Counted from the first letter of the stretch, positions 44,596-53,554 are shown. The stretch: DNA of 64,000 nt from an uncultured Acetatifactor sp. (GCA_910586515.1 CAJUGL010000007.1:1-64000); one strand, 5' to 3'. The notes: generated from the sequence alone by a model not told the origin. Program-made: numbers and translations.

Positions 44596-44958
44596 TTACG
44601 CCGGTTCCTCCTCTTTTCCGGCGTCCCGGGATTCTCCCCCGGACAGGATAAATATTCGATAATACAGACTCAGCGCCTCAAAAAGCTCCTGCCGCCGTCT
44701 CCGCACCTCACCTGCCAGCAGGCCGCTGCTCACCTCATCGTAATAAATGTCCCCCTCCTCTGCGTCAGTCTCCATCACCACGCTGCCGTCCTCCTCAAAG
44801 GCTATGGTAAAGATCCCGCCCACCTCCTCTGTGAACAGTACACAGATAATACGAAGTTCTTCCTTGACAGAATCCGGAATTCCGGCAAATTTCTCGTTAA
44901 AATAATACTTCATTTCATATGCATTGGCCCCGCAGAGCACTATTTTATCACAATCCAT
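44596..44958 (-). CDS. DUF6145-type protein of unknown function
   Basis: A 120-residue protein beginning MDCDKIVLCGANAYEMKYYFNEKF, with ICVLFTEEVGGIFTIAFEEDGSVVMET and ELFEALSLYYRIFIL. This matches the DUF6145 pattern known from Lachnospiraceae and related Clostridia. It is acidic, with no signal or membrane segment. GAGGGAAGG before the ATG at 44958 supports the start. It follows birA on the same strand (90-bp gap). No function is known. Confidence 0.75.
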   Translation of the reverse strand: MDCDKIVLCGANAYEMKYYFNEKFAGIPDSVKEELRIICVLFTEEVGGIFTIAFEEDGSVVMETDAEEGDIYYDEVSSGLLAGEVRRRRQELFEALSLYYRIFILSGGESRDAGKEEEPA

Positions 44959-45047
44959 GCCTTCCCTCATTTCCGCAGCAATACTCTTCCGGAATCTCCT
45001 CTCTTCTTTCTATGAAACTTTCCGGAAAACAGTTTTCCCTTTCCCGA

Positions 45048-46028
45048 TTACACATACCCGTACACGCCCCTCACGGACACCTCTCCCGCATATACGCTCA
45101 CTACCGTGCCGTCCTCTCTTTCCACCAGCAGCTCGCCCATGGAGTCAATCCCCCTGCATATTCCCCGGAATTCTTCTTTTGGGTCAAGCACCCGGACTTC
45201 TCTGTCCATATTAACCAACAGCCGATTATATTCTTCCCACAGACCGGACAGTCCCTCCTGACGCAAAAAGATTTCATAATATCGCTCAAAGGCCTTCATC
45301 ACATTTGCCGTCAGCTCTGCCCTGGACACGTCCCTCCCGCATTCTTCCCGGAGGCTGGACGCAGTCCCCTCAATCTCCGGCGGAAACTCCTGTTCTCCCA
45401 CATTGATGCCCACGCCCATCACAATATAATGGATATATCCCCGCTCCACGCTCATCTCTGCCAGTATGCCGCAGATTTTTTTCCCGTTGGCCACAATGTC
45501 ATTGGGCCATTTAATCCGCGCGTCCACACCGCAGGTCTCCTTTATGCCTCTTGCCGCGGCCATACCCATCACCAGCGTCGCCATAGACGCCATGCTCACG
45601 GCAAAGGAAGGTTTCAGAATCAGGGTAAAATACACATTCGTTCCTGCCGGACTGTTCCATTCCCGGCCCTTGCGTCCACGCCCGGCCGTCTGCATATCTG
45701 CCACCACCAAAGTTCCTTCCTCCGCCCCGTTTTCGGCGTCCAGCTTCGCCTGCAGATTGGTTGAGGCAAGCACATCATAAAATTCTACCGGGTGCCCTGC
45801 CCAGCGGGTATCCATGCGGCTTTCCAGCTCCAGCCGCCCATATACCTCTCTCTCCGGCGACAGGATGTACCCCCGGTTCTGCACTGCCTCTATGCGGTAT
45901 CCCTCCTTTTTCAACTGTCCCACTGCCTTCCACACAGCCGTGCGGGACACGCCGAAACGCCCGCACAGCTCCTGCCCAGACACATAATCTCCCCGTTCCC
46001 GAAGTAATGCCAATATTTCCGATTTCAT
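45048..46028 (-). CDS. birA: Biotin operon repressor / biotin-[acetyl-CoA-carboxylase] ligase
   Basis: A 326-residue bifunctional BirA. Residues 1-60 are a winged HTH (SGQELCGRFGVSRTAVWKAVGQLKKEGYRIEAV). Residues about 80-270 are the ligase, with the biotinoyl-AMP loop TAGRGRKGREWNSP (114-127) and RIKWPNDIVANGKKICGIL (171-189). The last 45 residues form the small C-terminal SH3-like domain. AAGGGG precedes the ATG. It lies 8 bp after argF and is probably co-transcribed with it. Confidence 0.95.
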   Translation of the reverse strand: MKSEILALLRERGDYVSGQELCGRFGVSRTAVWKAVGQLKKEGYRIEAVQNRGYILSPEREVYGRLELESRMDTRWAGHPVEFYDVLASTNLQAKLDAENGAEEGTLVVADMQTAGRGRKGREWNSPAGTNVYFTLILKPSFAVSMASMATLVMGMAAARGIKETCGVDARIKWPNDIVANGKKICGILAEMSVERGYIHYIVMGVGINVGEQEFPPEIEGTASSLREECGRDVSRAELTANVMKAFERYYEIFLRQEGLSGLWEEYNRLLVNMDREVRVLDPKEEFRGICRGIDSMGELLVEREDGTVVSVYAGEVSVRGVYGYV

Positions 46029-46036
46029 AACGCCCC

Positions 46037-47032
46037 TTATCCTATCGTAGCCAGCATCACTGCCTTAATGGTGTGCATACGATTCTCCGCTTCCGCAAAC
46101 ACTAAAGAGCGCTCCGACTCAAACACCTCGTCTGTGACCTCCATTTCCGTGATCCCAAAGCGTCTCCCCATTTCCGCACCCGTCGCTGTCTGCAGATCAT
46201 GAAAAGCAGGCAGACAATGCATAAAAACTGCCCCTTCTCCGGCATTTTCCATCACTGCCCGATTCACCTGATATGGCCTTAACTCCCGAATACGTTCCTC
46301 CCATACTTTCTCCGGCTCGCCCATAGACACCCACACATCGGTATAAATCACATCGGCTCCCTTTGTTCCGGCCGCCGCATCCTCAGTCAGCGCAATACTT
46401 CCCCCTGACAGAGCCGCGATCTCCCTGCACTGCCCCGCCAGTCTCTCCTCGGGAAAATACTTTTCCGTGGTACAGGCGGTAAAGTGCATTCCCATTTTTG
46501 CGCAGGCTACCATGAGGGAATTACCCATATTATAGCGCGCGTCTCCCATGTAAGTCAGGCGGATGCCCTCCAGACGGCCGAAATGCTCCCGAATCGTCAG
46601 CAGATCCGCCAGCATCTGGGTAGGATGAAATTCATTGGTCAGACCGTTCCACACAGGTACACGGGAATACTTTGCCAGCGTCTCCACAATCTCCTGCCCA
46701 AACCCCCTGTACTCAATTCCTTCATACATGCCGGATAAAACCCTGGCTGTATCCGCTATGCTCTCCTTCTTTCCGATCTGGGAACCCTGAGGATCCAGAT
46801 ATGTGGTTCCCATTCCCAAATCATGCGCCGCTACCTCAAAGGAACACCTGGTGCGTGTACTGGTCTTCTCAAAAATAAGAGCCACATTTTTCCCCCGCAG
46901 CGAATCCACAGGAATTCCGCTTTTCTTTTTCTCTTTCAGTTCTGCCGCCAAATCCAGCAAATATTCAATCTCCTCCCGGGTAAAATCCAGAAGTTTCAAA
47001 AAATCCCGTCCTTTTAGATTTACTGCCTTCAT
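46037..47032 (-). CDS. argF: Ornithine carbamoyltransferase
   Basis: A 331-residue OTCase joining carbamoyl phosphate and ornithine to citrulline. Motifs: carbamoyl-phosphate site [15 protein letters not shown] (residues 55-69), [29 protein letters not shown], and the ornithine-site Cys in [18 protein letters not shown] precedes the ATG. No other arg genes are adjacent; carbamate kinase is 20 kb away, so biosynthetic and catabolic use cannot be distinguished by context. Confidence 0.95.
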   Translation of the reverse strand: MKAVNLKGRDFLKLLDFTREEIEYLLDLAAELKEKKKSGIPVDSLRGKNVALIFEKTSTRTRCSFEVAAHDLGMGTTYLDPQGSQIGKKESIADTARVLSGMYEGIEYRGFGQEIVETLAKYSRVPVWNGLTNEFHPTQMLADLLTIREHFGRLEGIRLTYMGDARYNMGNSLMVACAKMGMHFTACTTEKYFPEERLAGQCREIAALSGGSIALTEDAAAGTKGADVIYTDVWVSMGEPEKVWEERIRELRPYQVNRAVMENAGEGAVFMHCLPAFHDLQTATGAEMGRRFGITEMEVTDEVFESERSLVFAEAENRMHTIKAVMLATIG

Positions 47033-47080
47033 ATCAATCCTGCCTTTCCGCTTTCGCCTGCTCTAGTGACAACGAATAAT

Positions 47081-47112
47081 GCCGGTTCCGCGGAATTCTC
47101 CGCGAAACCGGC
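47081..47112. terminator. Hairpin between SPFH and argF genes
   Basis: GCCGGTTCCGCGGA and TCCGCGAAACCGGC form a 14-bp stem with one mismatch and a 4-base loop. No clear T-run follows, so it is a probable but imperfect terminator of the SPFH/NfeD transcript. Confidence 0.55.
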
Positions 47113-47153
47113 TGTATTTATCCTATTTCTGTGGAAGGTTAAAAACCCCCTGA

Positions 47154-48077
47154 CTATTTTCTTCCGCTTTCCTTCCAGGCCGCAGCAAGACTTGCAATCC
47201 CCTGCAGCTCCGCAGGAAGCAGAATGGTTGTGGCCTGACCGTCTGCAACCTTCTCAAAGGCCTCCAGGCTCTTGATCTTCAGCACGGCCTCGTCTGCTCC
47301 CGCTTCCTTCAGCATCTTAATACCGTCCGCGTTTGCCTGCTGCACTTTCAGAATAGCCTCGGCTTCTCCTTCTGCCTCACGGATCATCTTCTCCTTCTGC
47401 GCCTCCGCCCGAAGGATTGCAGACTGTTTATCCGCCTCTGCCCGAAGGATTGCGGATTCCTTGGCACCTTCTGCCTCCAGTATCTTTGCCTTCTTCTCAC
47501 CTTCCGCCCGGGTCACGGCTTCACGCCTCTCACGTTCAGCCTTCATCTGCTTCTCCATGGCATTCTGAATCTCCGCAGGCGGAATAATATTCTTCAGCTC
47601 AACCCTGTTGACCTTGATGCCCCAGGGATCGGTAGCGATATCCAGAGCCGCGCGCATCTTTGTGTTGATGGTCTCGCGGCTGGTCAGCGTCTGGTCCAGC
47701 TCCAGATCGCCGATAATATTACGCAGTGTGGTAGCCGTCAGATTCTCAATGGCCATCATCGGATTCTCCACGCCGTAGGTAAACAGCTTGGGATCCGTAA
47801 TCTGGTAGAATACCACCGTGTCAATCCTCATGGTGACATTGTCCTTCGTGATAACGGGCTGGGGCGGGAAATCCGCCACCTGTTCCTTCAGATTCACCTT
47901 CCTGGCAATTTTGTCCACAAAAGGAACCTTGATATGAAAGCCCACGGACCAAGTCCCCTGATAAGCGCCCAGCCGTTCAATCACATACGCCTGCGCCTGG
48001 GGAACAATCTTCAGACAGGATGCCAGAATTACCAGCACCAGCACAACCAATACAACCAATACCCCAACCATTTCCAT
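47154..48077 (-). CDS. SPFH/band 7 domain protein (stomatin/QmcA-like)
   Basis: A 307-residue membrane-anchored protein with one N-terminal transmembrane helix (VGVLVVLVVLVLVILASCLKIV), an SPFH domain (YVIERLGAYQGTWSVGFHIKVPFVDKIARKVNLKEQVADFPPQPVITKDNV) and a long Ala/Glu-rich coiled coil (RREAVTRAEGEKKAKILEAE and onward). These scaffold proteins organise membrane microdomains and oligomerise. AGAGG before the ATG at 48077 fixes the start. It pairs with the NfeD gene 49 bp upstream, the standard partnership. Confidence 0.92.
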   Translation of the reverse strand: MEMVGVLVVLVVLVLVILASCLKIVPQAQAYVIERLGAYQGTWSVGFHIKVPFVDKIARKVNLKEQVADFPPQPVITKDNVTMRIDTVVFYQITDPKLFTYGVENPMMAIENLTATTLRNIIGDLELDQTLTSRETINTKMRAALDIATDPWGIKVNRVELKNIIPPAEIQNAMEKQMKAERERREAVTRAEGEKKAKILEAEGAKESAILRAEADKQSAILRAEAQKEKMIREAEGEAEAILKVQQANADGIKMLKEAGADEAVLKIKSLEAFEKVADGQATTILLPAELQGIASLAAAWKESGRK

Positions 48078-48126
48078 AAGTTTACCTCTTTCTGCACTCT
48101 TCGCTGTGCGCAATTATTTTATTGTA

Positions 48127-48582
48127 TTAGATTCCGGGTTTCTCCTGATCATCCGGCTCCACAATAAGCTTCACCCCGTTGACCGCTCTAACCAATACCA
48201 CCGAACCTGCAGGAATCCGCACATTGTCATCCGAACTCCTGGCAGTCCACTCCTGACCGCTCACGGTCACCTGTCCCGCAGCCTTCAGATTATCTATCTC
48301 TCCGGTCACGATGGCCTGCCGCCCTACCATGCTCTCCACATTTGTCTTCACACGGTCTCTGTTAAAATATTTTACCGCTATGGGTCTGGTGAAAAACAGC
48401 ATCAACAGGGAAACCACAAAGAACAGAATAATCTGGACAAAAATCGGCGCATGCAGCAGGGACGCCAAAATGGCAACCAGTGCACCCCCTGCAAACCATA
48501 TGGTAGTGAGCCCTAAAGTCAGCACCTCAATTCCGATGCAGAGAATCAGCAAAACCATCCAGAATATCATCATTTCACCCAT
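48127..48582 (-). CDS. NfeD family membrane protein
   Basis: A 151-residue short NfeD: three or so hydrophobic helices (residues about 5-75), then a C-terminal OB-fold (VGRQAIVTGEIDNLKAAGQVTVSGQEWTARSSDDNVRIPAGSVVLVRAVNGVKLIVEP). It usually works with the SPFH protein encoded next to it. GGGAGGGG precedes the ATG. No protease domain, so it is the short form. Confidence 0.92.
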   Translation of the reverse strand: MGEMMIFWMVLLILCIGIEVLTLGLTTIWFAGGALVAILASLLHAPIFVQIILFFVVSLLMLFFTRPIAVKYFNRDRVKTNVESMVGRQAIVTGEIDNLKAAGQVTVSGQEWTARSSDDNVRIPAGSVVLVRAVNGVKLIVEPDDQEKPGI

Positions 48583-48756
48583 AAAACCCCTCCCTTCCCG
48601 GACTTTTGTCTGCCGCTTATCCCGATACTGTTAGTTTACTACATAATCCGCATTTCGGCAATCTATTTTTTTGCACGTTACCAAGGTCTAACGACCTGGG
48701 CTATCAATCCGGGCTGATACCCGGACATTATTGTTCACGGCAGCATGATACGCGAA

Positions 48757-48788
48757 AACAGGCGGAGCAAAGCGCCCCGCCTGTTTTT
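48757..48788 (-). terminator. Terminator after the SleB-type gene
   Basis: AACAGGCGG and CCGCCTGTT form a 9-bp stem with a T-run on either side, so it could act in both directions. The preceding 48660-48725 stretch also folds (AGGT/ACCT and CCGGG/CCCGG stems) but holds no gene. Confidence 0.75.
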
Positions 48789-48818
48789 AACAGAAGTACA
48801 ATTATTTACCGTAATCAA

Positions 48819-49895
48819 TTAATAGAACACATGGTTGCCGATCACCAGTCCCTCACGGCCGTTGTTCCGGCGGAAATGGGTCAGGTCACCTACATTAGAC
48901 ACCCCTGACAGCGCCTCCCTGGCAGCTCTGATGCAGCTCTCGGAAATTTTGCCCGACTCATACAGCCGGTTCACCTTTCCGTTCATCGCCGGTGTAAACT
49001 GCCCTGATGCATAGATCACGCCATGGATGGAATTGGGATATGCCCCGCTCCTGACACGGTTCATCACCACTGCTCCCACAGCAACCTGGCCTTCATAGCT
49101 CTCCGAACCTGCCTCACACTGGATCAGCGCCGCCAAAAGAAGCTCTGTATCCGCATCCGTTGTATATTCTCCATAATTCTTATGGCGTTTCGCCTCTTCT
49201 TCCTTCGCCTGACGAGCCTTGATCTCCTCCATGGTCTCCCCTGAATCGATAATAAAATCCAGCATCAGATACTCTACGGAAACATAGCCGTCGCTGCCCT
49301 CATAATCCAGACAGACCCATCCGTCCTCCTGACTTAAGACCTCCACAATGTCGCCCTTGGGAAGCAGACCGTAGATTCCTGAATCCGTATTCGGCTCCAT
49401 TCTCACTCTGAGCGTCTCCGTGTTAATCGTAGCAACCATCTTTCCCACGTCGTTCGCCAACGCCTGAGCCTCTGCGCCGAACAGCAGATACTCGTCGGAA
49501 GCCCAGCCGATAATATTGCCTGACTGGAGCTTGGTCCATCCGTCCCGCCTCTCAAGAATCGTGCCTCCGCAATCCTTATATAACATTCCTACCTTATCTG
49601 CTGTTTCGTCTGCCTCGGCCCTTACATTCAGCGCATTATGCACATTGGCCATCACCAGCTTGCTCTCCTGCTCCACATCCTCTGATGTCAAATCAAGATT
49701 CAGCTCCTTTGCCGTCGCATTCACAATATCAACGGAACTGGAAGAACCCGGATTCAGCACGGCTGTCACTCCTCCGCGCAGCTGCTCCAATGAATCGCCC
49801 TCCGAAGCCATTACGGTCATCTCCGGCTGAAGAAACATTGCCAGTGAAAGCAACAGCCCCGCAACTGCAGTAAACAGTTTTTTGCACCTTATCAT
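48819..49895 (-). CDS. Cell wall hydrolase, SleB-type, with two SH3 domains
   Basis: A 358-residue exported protein. Signal peptide residues 1-30 (KKLFTAVAGLLLSLAMFLQPEMTVMAS). Two bacterial SH3 domains (ALNVRAEADETADKVGMLYKDCGGTILE and TLRVRMEPNTDSGIYGLLPKGDIVEVL), a charged helical linker (EEIKARQAKEEEAKRHK), then a SleB/Hydrolase_2 catalytic domain (LLLAALIQCEAGSESYEGQVAVGAVVMNRVRSGAYPNSI) with the catalytic Glu in CEAGSE. Such enzymes cleave peptidoglycan; related ones act in spore germination. GGAGGTAAAG precedes the ATG. Confidence 0.92.
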   Translation of the reverse strand: MIRCKKLFTAVAGLLLSLAMFLQPEMTVMASEGDSLEQLRGGVTAVLNPGSSSSVDIVNATAKELNLDLTSEDVEQESKLVMANVHNALNVRAEADETADKVGMLYKDCGGTILERRDGWTKLQSGNIIGWASDEYLLFGAEAQALANDVGKMVATINTETLRVRMEPNTDSGIYGLLPKGDIVEVLSQEDGWVCLDYEGSDGYVSVEYLMLDFIIDSGETMEEIKARQAKEEEAKRHKNYGEYTTDADTELLLAALIQCEAGSESYEGQVAVGAVVMNRVRSGAYPNSIHGVIYASGQFTPAMNGKVNRLYESGKISESCIRAAREALSGVSNVGDLTHFRRNNGREGLVIGNHVFY

Positions 49896-50075
49896 TTCTC
49901 TTTACCTCCATAAACAAATCGCTCTACTTTGCAAAAAGTATGCCACTTCTTAATAAAGTTATTACAAAGTTATTAAATTTGTTACATGGTTATCATAACA
50001 AATGTTAAGGAGTTTGTCAAGTTTTCTATTGGATTTAAACAGCAGCTACACGATTGTTACTGTTTCTCCGTTCAC

Positions 50076-50109
50076 CATAACAGTTCAGACAGGGCACTGA
50101 ACTGTTATG
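50076..50109. repeat. Dispersed palindromic repeat overlapping the 3' end of the HelD-like gene
   Basis: CATAACAGTTCAG and CTGAACTGTTATG are perfect 13-bp inverted arms around ACAGGGCA. The last codons and the stop codon (50085-50087) of the minus-strand helicase gene are made of repeat sequence (ITVQCPV then stop). Confidence 0.8.
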
Positions 50110-52307
50110 ATTTCCATATAGGCCGCAAATTCCGCCATCGAATCGGGCAGCGCCTCCCTCTCCACAAAATATAGTTCGTGCAGCGCCCTTGTGCACCCCA
50201 GGTATATTCTGCGCCGGAAATGGGGATTCCCTTCATTGGCCTGGATACAGCCCAACAGTATCACGGCATCAAATTCCAGTCCTTTGGCAAGGATCAGGGG
50301 AATGATCACCAGTCTGTCCCTTATTTCATCCTCAGGCGAGATAATCAGCTGGGCCTCTTTATATTTCTCCAGATACGCTTTTACCCCCAGTGCTTCCTCA
50401 TCGCTGTTCACAATAACCGCCACGGAATGGTACTTCTCCAGCTGCTCCAGTAAAGGCACAAGGCAGGAAAACAGATCCCTGCACTGCACATATTGAGGCT
50501 TCCTCACGGCCCGCTCAAAATATGAGTATTCCTCCCTGATCGGATGCCCCTGTTTCTCGATCAGCCGAAAAGCCAGCGCATTAATATCGCTCGAAGAACG
50601 ATAACATTTCCGCAGCCGGGTCTGAATCAGTCCCGTCCCGAAAACCCTTTCATAATCCTCGTATTTCTGAATAGTCGTCACGGAATTGACGGTCTGATAG
50701 ATATCGCCCAACAGCGTGAAGCTGCTCCTGGGAAAAAGCCGTTTTATGATATACAGCTGCGGCAGACTGTAATCCTGGGACTCGTCGATAACGGTATGGA
50801 AGATATCGGGAAATGAAGCCGTCTCCCCCATCAGCACTTTGATCAGCAGATACAAGATCCCATCCTCATACAGAAGTTTTCCCCGTTCAAGGGAATGGTA
50901 CAGCCTTACCGCCTCCCGGTCGCTCTCCCCTGTCCGGCGCAGATAATCCGCAAAGACTTCTCTCGTCTGTATCTGCGGATCCAACCTGTTCAAGCGGATA
51001 ATGCTGTCCCTGGCCGACTGTATATACTCATGCCTGATCATTTTGTAACAATGCCTTGCTTCCTTTGCCGATAAAATGTCCTCCTGGTTTTCCAGAATAT
51101 CGCTGCATATTTCCTCCTTATGCAGCATGAAATAGTCCTCGATGGCCTTTCTGACCACAACATTAAGTCTCTCAAAACGGGACTGAAAATCCGCCGGACG
51201 CCCGGTATCCAGTTTTCCCCGAATCTTCTCAGGAGACACCAGTATTTCCCCCTTATAGCGTATTTCCGGTATCTGAAAGGGAAAATCGGCAAAATAGTCA
51301 ATACAGTACTGCAGCATCTCCGGAGAATACTTGATCCGAATCCACCTGGCCCGCTCCTCGGCAAAGCCGCCTTCCAGCGCCTTCAGCTGACTGTAATAGT
51401 CTTCAATCCGCATCCCCTTCCCCAGAAATTCTTCCAGGAAATCAGCGAATACTTTCTGTTTCGCAGGCTTCTCCCCAAGGTCAGGGAGTATGGTGGAAAT
51501 ATAGGAGCCGAATATGTTGTTGTTTGACAGAATCAGGATATTCTCGGACTTTATGGTGTCCTTATTGCAATAGAGGACATAGGCGAGCCGATGGAGCCCT
51601 ATGCTGGTCTTTCCGCTGCCTGCCAGACCATAGATCAGGCAGGAATTCTTTGTATCGCTCCGTATTGCCGTATTCTGTTCTTTCTGGATACTTCCGATGA
51701 TGACTTTGAGCTTATGGTCAGAATGCTTTGAAAGAACATCCCCAAGAATATCGTCATACATGGACGAATCTGTGTCATACACGGAGATGAGACGTCCCTC
51801 CTCTATTTTGTACTGCCTTTTTCCTGTGATTTCCACTTCATTCCTGTAGTCGTGTACCTGATACCAGGCAGGTCCGGAGTCAAACTGGTAGAACATGGAA
51901 GAAATGGGCGCCCTCCAGTCCACCACATAGATTTCCCGGGAATCTTCTTCTGTCAGACTGTGGATGCCGATGTAGATGGTTTCCGCTTCTCCCGTCTCCC
52001 CTTCCACAAAGTCCACACGGCCGAAATAGGGCGTTTTTTGCATTTTAATATGCCTCTGTATTTCGATTTCATTCCATTCCCACTGCTTCTCCACGGATTT
52101 TACCACAGTTTCCTGGGTGTTCAGAAAAATGACATCGTCAAAATCACGTACCAGGTGACGGTTGTCCTCCCACATCTCCTTTCGCTCATGCAGGACCCGT
52201 TCCCGCAGCAGGATTTTGTCCTCCCGCAGCTTCTTCAGTTTATTCCGGATGATCTCTTCCACTTCGTCAAAGTGTGCCAGTTCCTTCTGAAAATAGCCTT
52301 TTTCCAT
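50085..52307 (-). CDS. HelD-like UvrD/Rep-family helicase
   Basis: A 740-residue SF1 protein of the HelD type, which frees RNA polymerase from stalled or terminated complexes. An N-terminal coiled-coil (FDEVEEIIRNKLKKLREDKILLRERVLHERKEMW) precedes a 1A domain with Walker A IYGLAGSGKTSIGLHRLAYVL, DEAD-box-like HTVIDESQDYSLPQLYII, and motif V-like VIIPLILAKGLEFDAVILL. Length is close to B. subtilis HelD. GGGAGAACGGAG precedes the ATG. It has a promoter with a palindromic operator (52386-52425). The C-terminal six residues come from the palindromic repeat. Confidence 0.88.
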   Translation of the reverse strand: MEKGYFQKELAHFDEVEEIIRNKLKKLREDKILLRERVLHERKEMWEDNRHLVRDFDDVIFLNTQETVVKSVEKQWEWNEIEIQRHIKMQKTPYFGRVDFVEGETGEAETIYIGIHSLTEEDSREIYVVDWRAPISSMFYQFDSGPAWYQVHDYRNEVEITGKRQYKIEEGRLISVYDTDSSMYDDILGDVLSKHSDHKLKVIIGSIQKEQNTAIRSDTKNSCLIYGLAGSGKTSIGLHRLAYVLYCNKDTIKSENILILSNNNIFGSYISTILPDLGEKPAKQKVFADFLEEFLGKGMRIEDYYSQLKALEGGFAEERARWIRIKYSPEMLQYCIDYFADFPFQIPEIRYKGEILVSPEKIRGKLDTGRPADFQSRFERLNVVVRKAIEDYFMLHKEEICSDILENQEDILSAKEARHCYKMIRHEYIQSARDSIIRLNRLDPQIQTREVFADYLRRTGESDREAVRLYHSLERGKLLYEDGILYLLIKVLMGETASFPDIFHTVIDESQDYSLPQLYIIKRLFPRSSFTLLGDIYQTVNSVTTIQKYEDYERVFGTGLIQTRLRKCYRSSSDINALAFRLIEKQGHPIREEYSYFERAVRKPQYVQCRDLFSCLVPLLEQLEKYHSVAVIVNSDEEALGVKAYLEKYKEAQLIISPEDEIRDRLVIIPLILAKGLEFDAVILLGCIQANEGNPHFRRRIYLGCTRALHELYFVEREALPDSMAEFAAYMEIITVQCPV

Positions 52308-52385
52308 CTCCGTTCTCCCTTCCCTGCCCTATATCCTATTTGCAATTGTCCGGAAACTTCCATACAATTACAGCTCGATAATTCG

Positions 52386-52447
52386 ATTATAGTCCGCCGG
52401 GAAGCTTAATTACAAGACTTGTAATCAGACCGTTTTTTTGCTATAAT
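52386..52447. promoter_or_regulatory. Divergent promoters sharing a 17-bp palindromic operator
   Basis: ATTACAAG-A-CTTGTAAT (52409-52425) is a perfect palindrome. Its left arm supplies the minus-strand -35 (TTGTAA, 52410-52415) for TATAAT at 52386-52391 (18-bp spacer), which drives helD. Its right arm supplies the plus-strand -35 (TTGTAA, 52419-52424) for TATAAT at 52442-52447 (17-bp spacer), which points at a region without a credible gene. One bound protein would block both. Confidence 0.7.
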
Positions 52448-52452
52448 AGATA

Positions 52453-52620
52453 CAGGCAAAAAGACATCCCTTTTCTGAATGACTGAACTTCAAACGCTCA
52501 AATACTCCCCCTGTTCCTTGTGATTTTCGTGCAAAATGCGCACGAAAACACTTCGCGGAGGCATCTGTGAACAGCAACACAGGAAGCGCCGTTCTGCCGA
52601 TGCTTCCTGTGATTTATTTT
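52453..52620 (+). ncRNA. Candidate small RNA from the orphan promoter
   Basis: From the plus promoter ending at 52447, a transcript of about 165 nt would end at a hairpin (CACAGGAAGC at 52578-52587, GCTTCCTGTG at 52602-52611) followed by ATTTATTTTAT. Inside is a second perfect stem, TTTTCGTGC/GCACGAAAA (52525-52548), within the dispersed repeat. Short ORFs there lack ribosome binding sites. A conserved small peptide or an antisense role to the GH3 remnant cannot be excluded. Confidence 0.4.
52530..52566. repeat. Dispersed 36-37 bp repeat, copy 2
   Basis: It begins TGCAAAATGCGCACGAAAAC and ends GCGGAGGCATCT; it matches 18896-18931 at about 30 of 36 positions. Here it forms the distal side of a stem-loop inside the candidate small RNA. 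Confidence 0.55.
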
Positions 52621-52632
52621 ATGGACCGCCTG

Positions 52633-53554
52633 TCAGCTCTGGTGAGCCCCGGCCTCCTCATAGGCGGAGCTTCCCGCAATCACTTTCAGTATCCTCCCGG
52701 CGCAGGCCTGAAGCTCCCCTGAAGTGATGGGACAGGGTACCTTGTAGGCAGCAAGCTCCCGATAAGGCTTCTCCAATTTTCCGGAGGGTGCGGAACAGTA
52801 CACCTGCACCACTTCTTTTCCCGGATATCGGTTTCCGGTATTGGTCACTTTTATCTGCAGGGAAACCCTTTCCCCGTCTGCCTCCACTTTCTCCGTCTCT
52901 GTCCGGAAGGTGGTGTAGGACAGGCCAAACCCGAAGGGATAGGCGGGCGTGATATTAAAGCTGTCGAAATACCGATATCCTACATAGATGCCTTCCTCAT
53001 AATACTCGTCATCCACGTCTCCGTTCATATGGCTGAAGGCGGACGCCCCGGGATAGTCCTCGTAACGCTCCGCCCAGGTGGTGGTCAGTTTGCCGCCCGG
53101 CGTCACTTTTCCCGTAAGTACATCCGTCAGCGCATGACCGCCGATATTGCCTGCCTGGCTCATCAGCAGAATGGCGTCCGCCGATGCTTCCCCGCACAGA
53201 AATCCGGTTTCAATGACGCTGCCTACATTCAGAATCAGGATGACCCGGCGGAAGTTGGCCCGCAATGTGCGTATCGCCTCTTCCTCCTCCGAAAACAGGC
53301 CGTATTCCCCTGCCACAGGCCTTCTGTCCTTGCCTTCGCCTGAGTTCCGGGCCAGGACGAACAAGGCCGTGTCCGCTTCCGCCCTCCGGCAGTCCTCTTC
53401 CGTCACCCCGGGAATTGGGGGCTCTTTAAACGGATGGTCAAAAAGATAGAGAATGGGCATCATACCCTGAGCGGCGATCTTCCTGGCCCGCTCCATGTTC
53501 CTTTTTTCCCGGTCACTGATATCCGGGCTTTTGGATGCTAAAAAATTTTGCCAT
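52633..53554 (-). pseudogene. GH3 beta-glucosidase remnant (frameshift and two deletions)
   Basis: The C-terminal-type GH3 domain is clear: LFVLARNSGEGKDRRPVAGEY, VILILNVGSVIE, ILLMSQAGNIGGHALTDVLTGKVTPGGKLTTTWAERYEDYP, EEGIYVGYRYFDSF and AYPFGFGLSYTTF, then part of an Fn3-like domain. The natural start appears to be ATG at 53554 (MAKF), but a run of six A/T bases near 53540-53545 puts the rest out of frame; removing one base restores MAKFLASKSPDISDREKRNMERARKIAAQG. After that, a family segment is deleted (GMMPILYLF joins abruptly), and the catalytic GH3_N domain expected after the Fn3 domain is missing. An internal ATG at 53496 opens a 287-codon frame, but its product would be inactive. Confidence 0.75.

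Noticed and set aside
48660..48725. Structured stretch considered as a tRNA or tRNA fragment
   Set aside because: Two short stems exist, but no T-loop (GGTTCGA-type) sequence or acceptor pairing could be found.
52536..52727. Short plus-strand ORF (MRTKTLRGG...) in the candidate small RNA
   Set aside because: No ribosome binding site, starts within a dispersed repeat and runs antisense into the GH3 remnant. Kept only as a note for checking.
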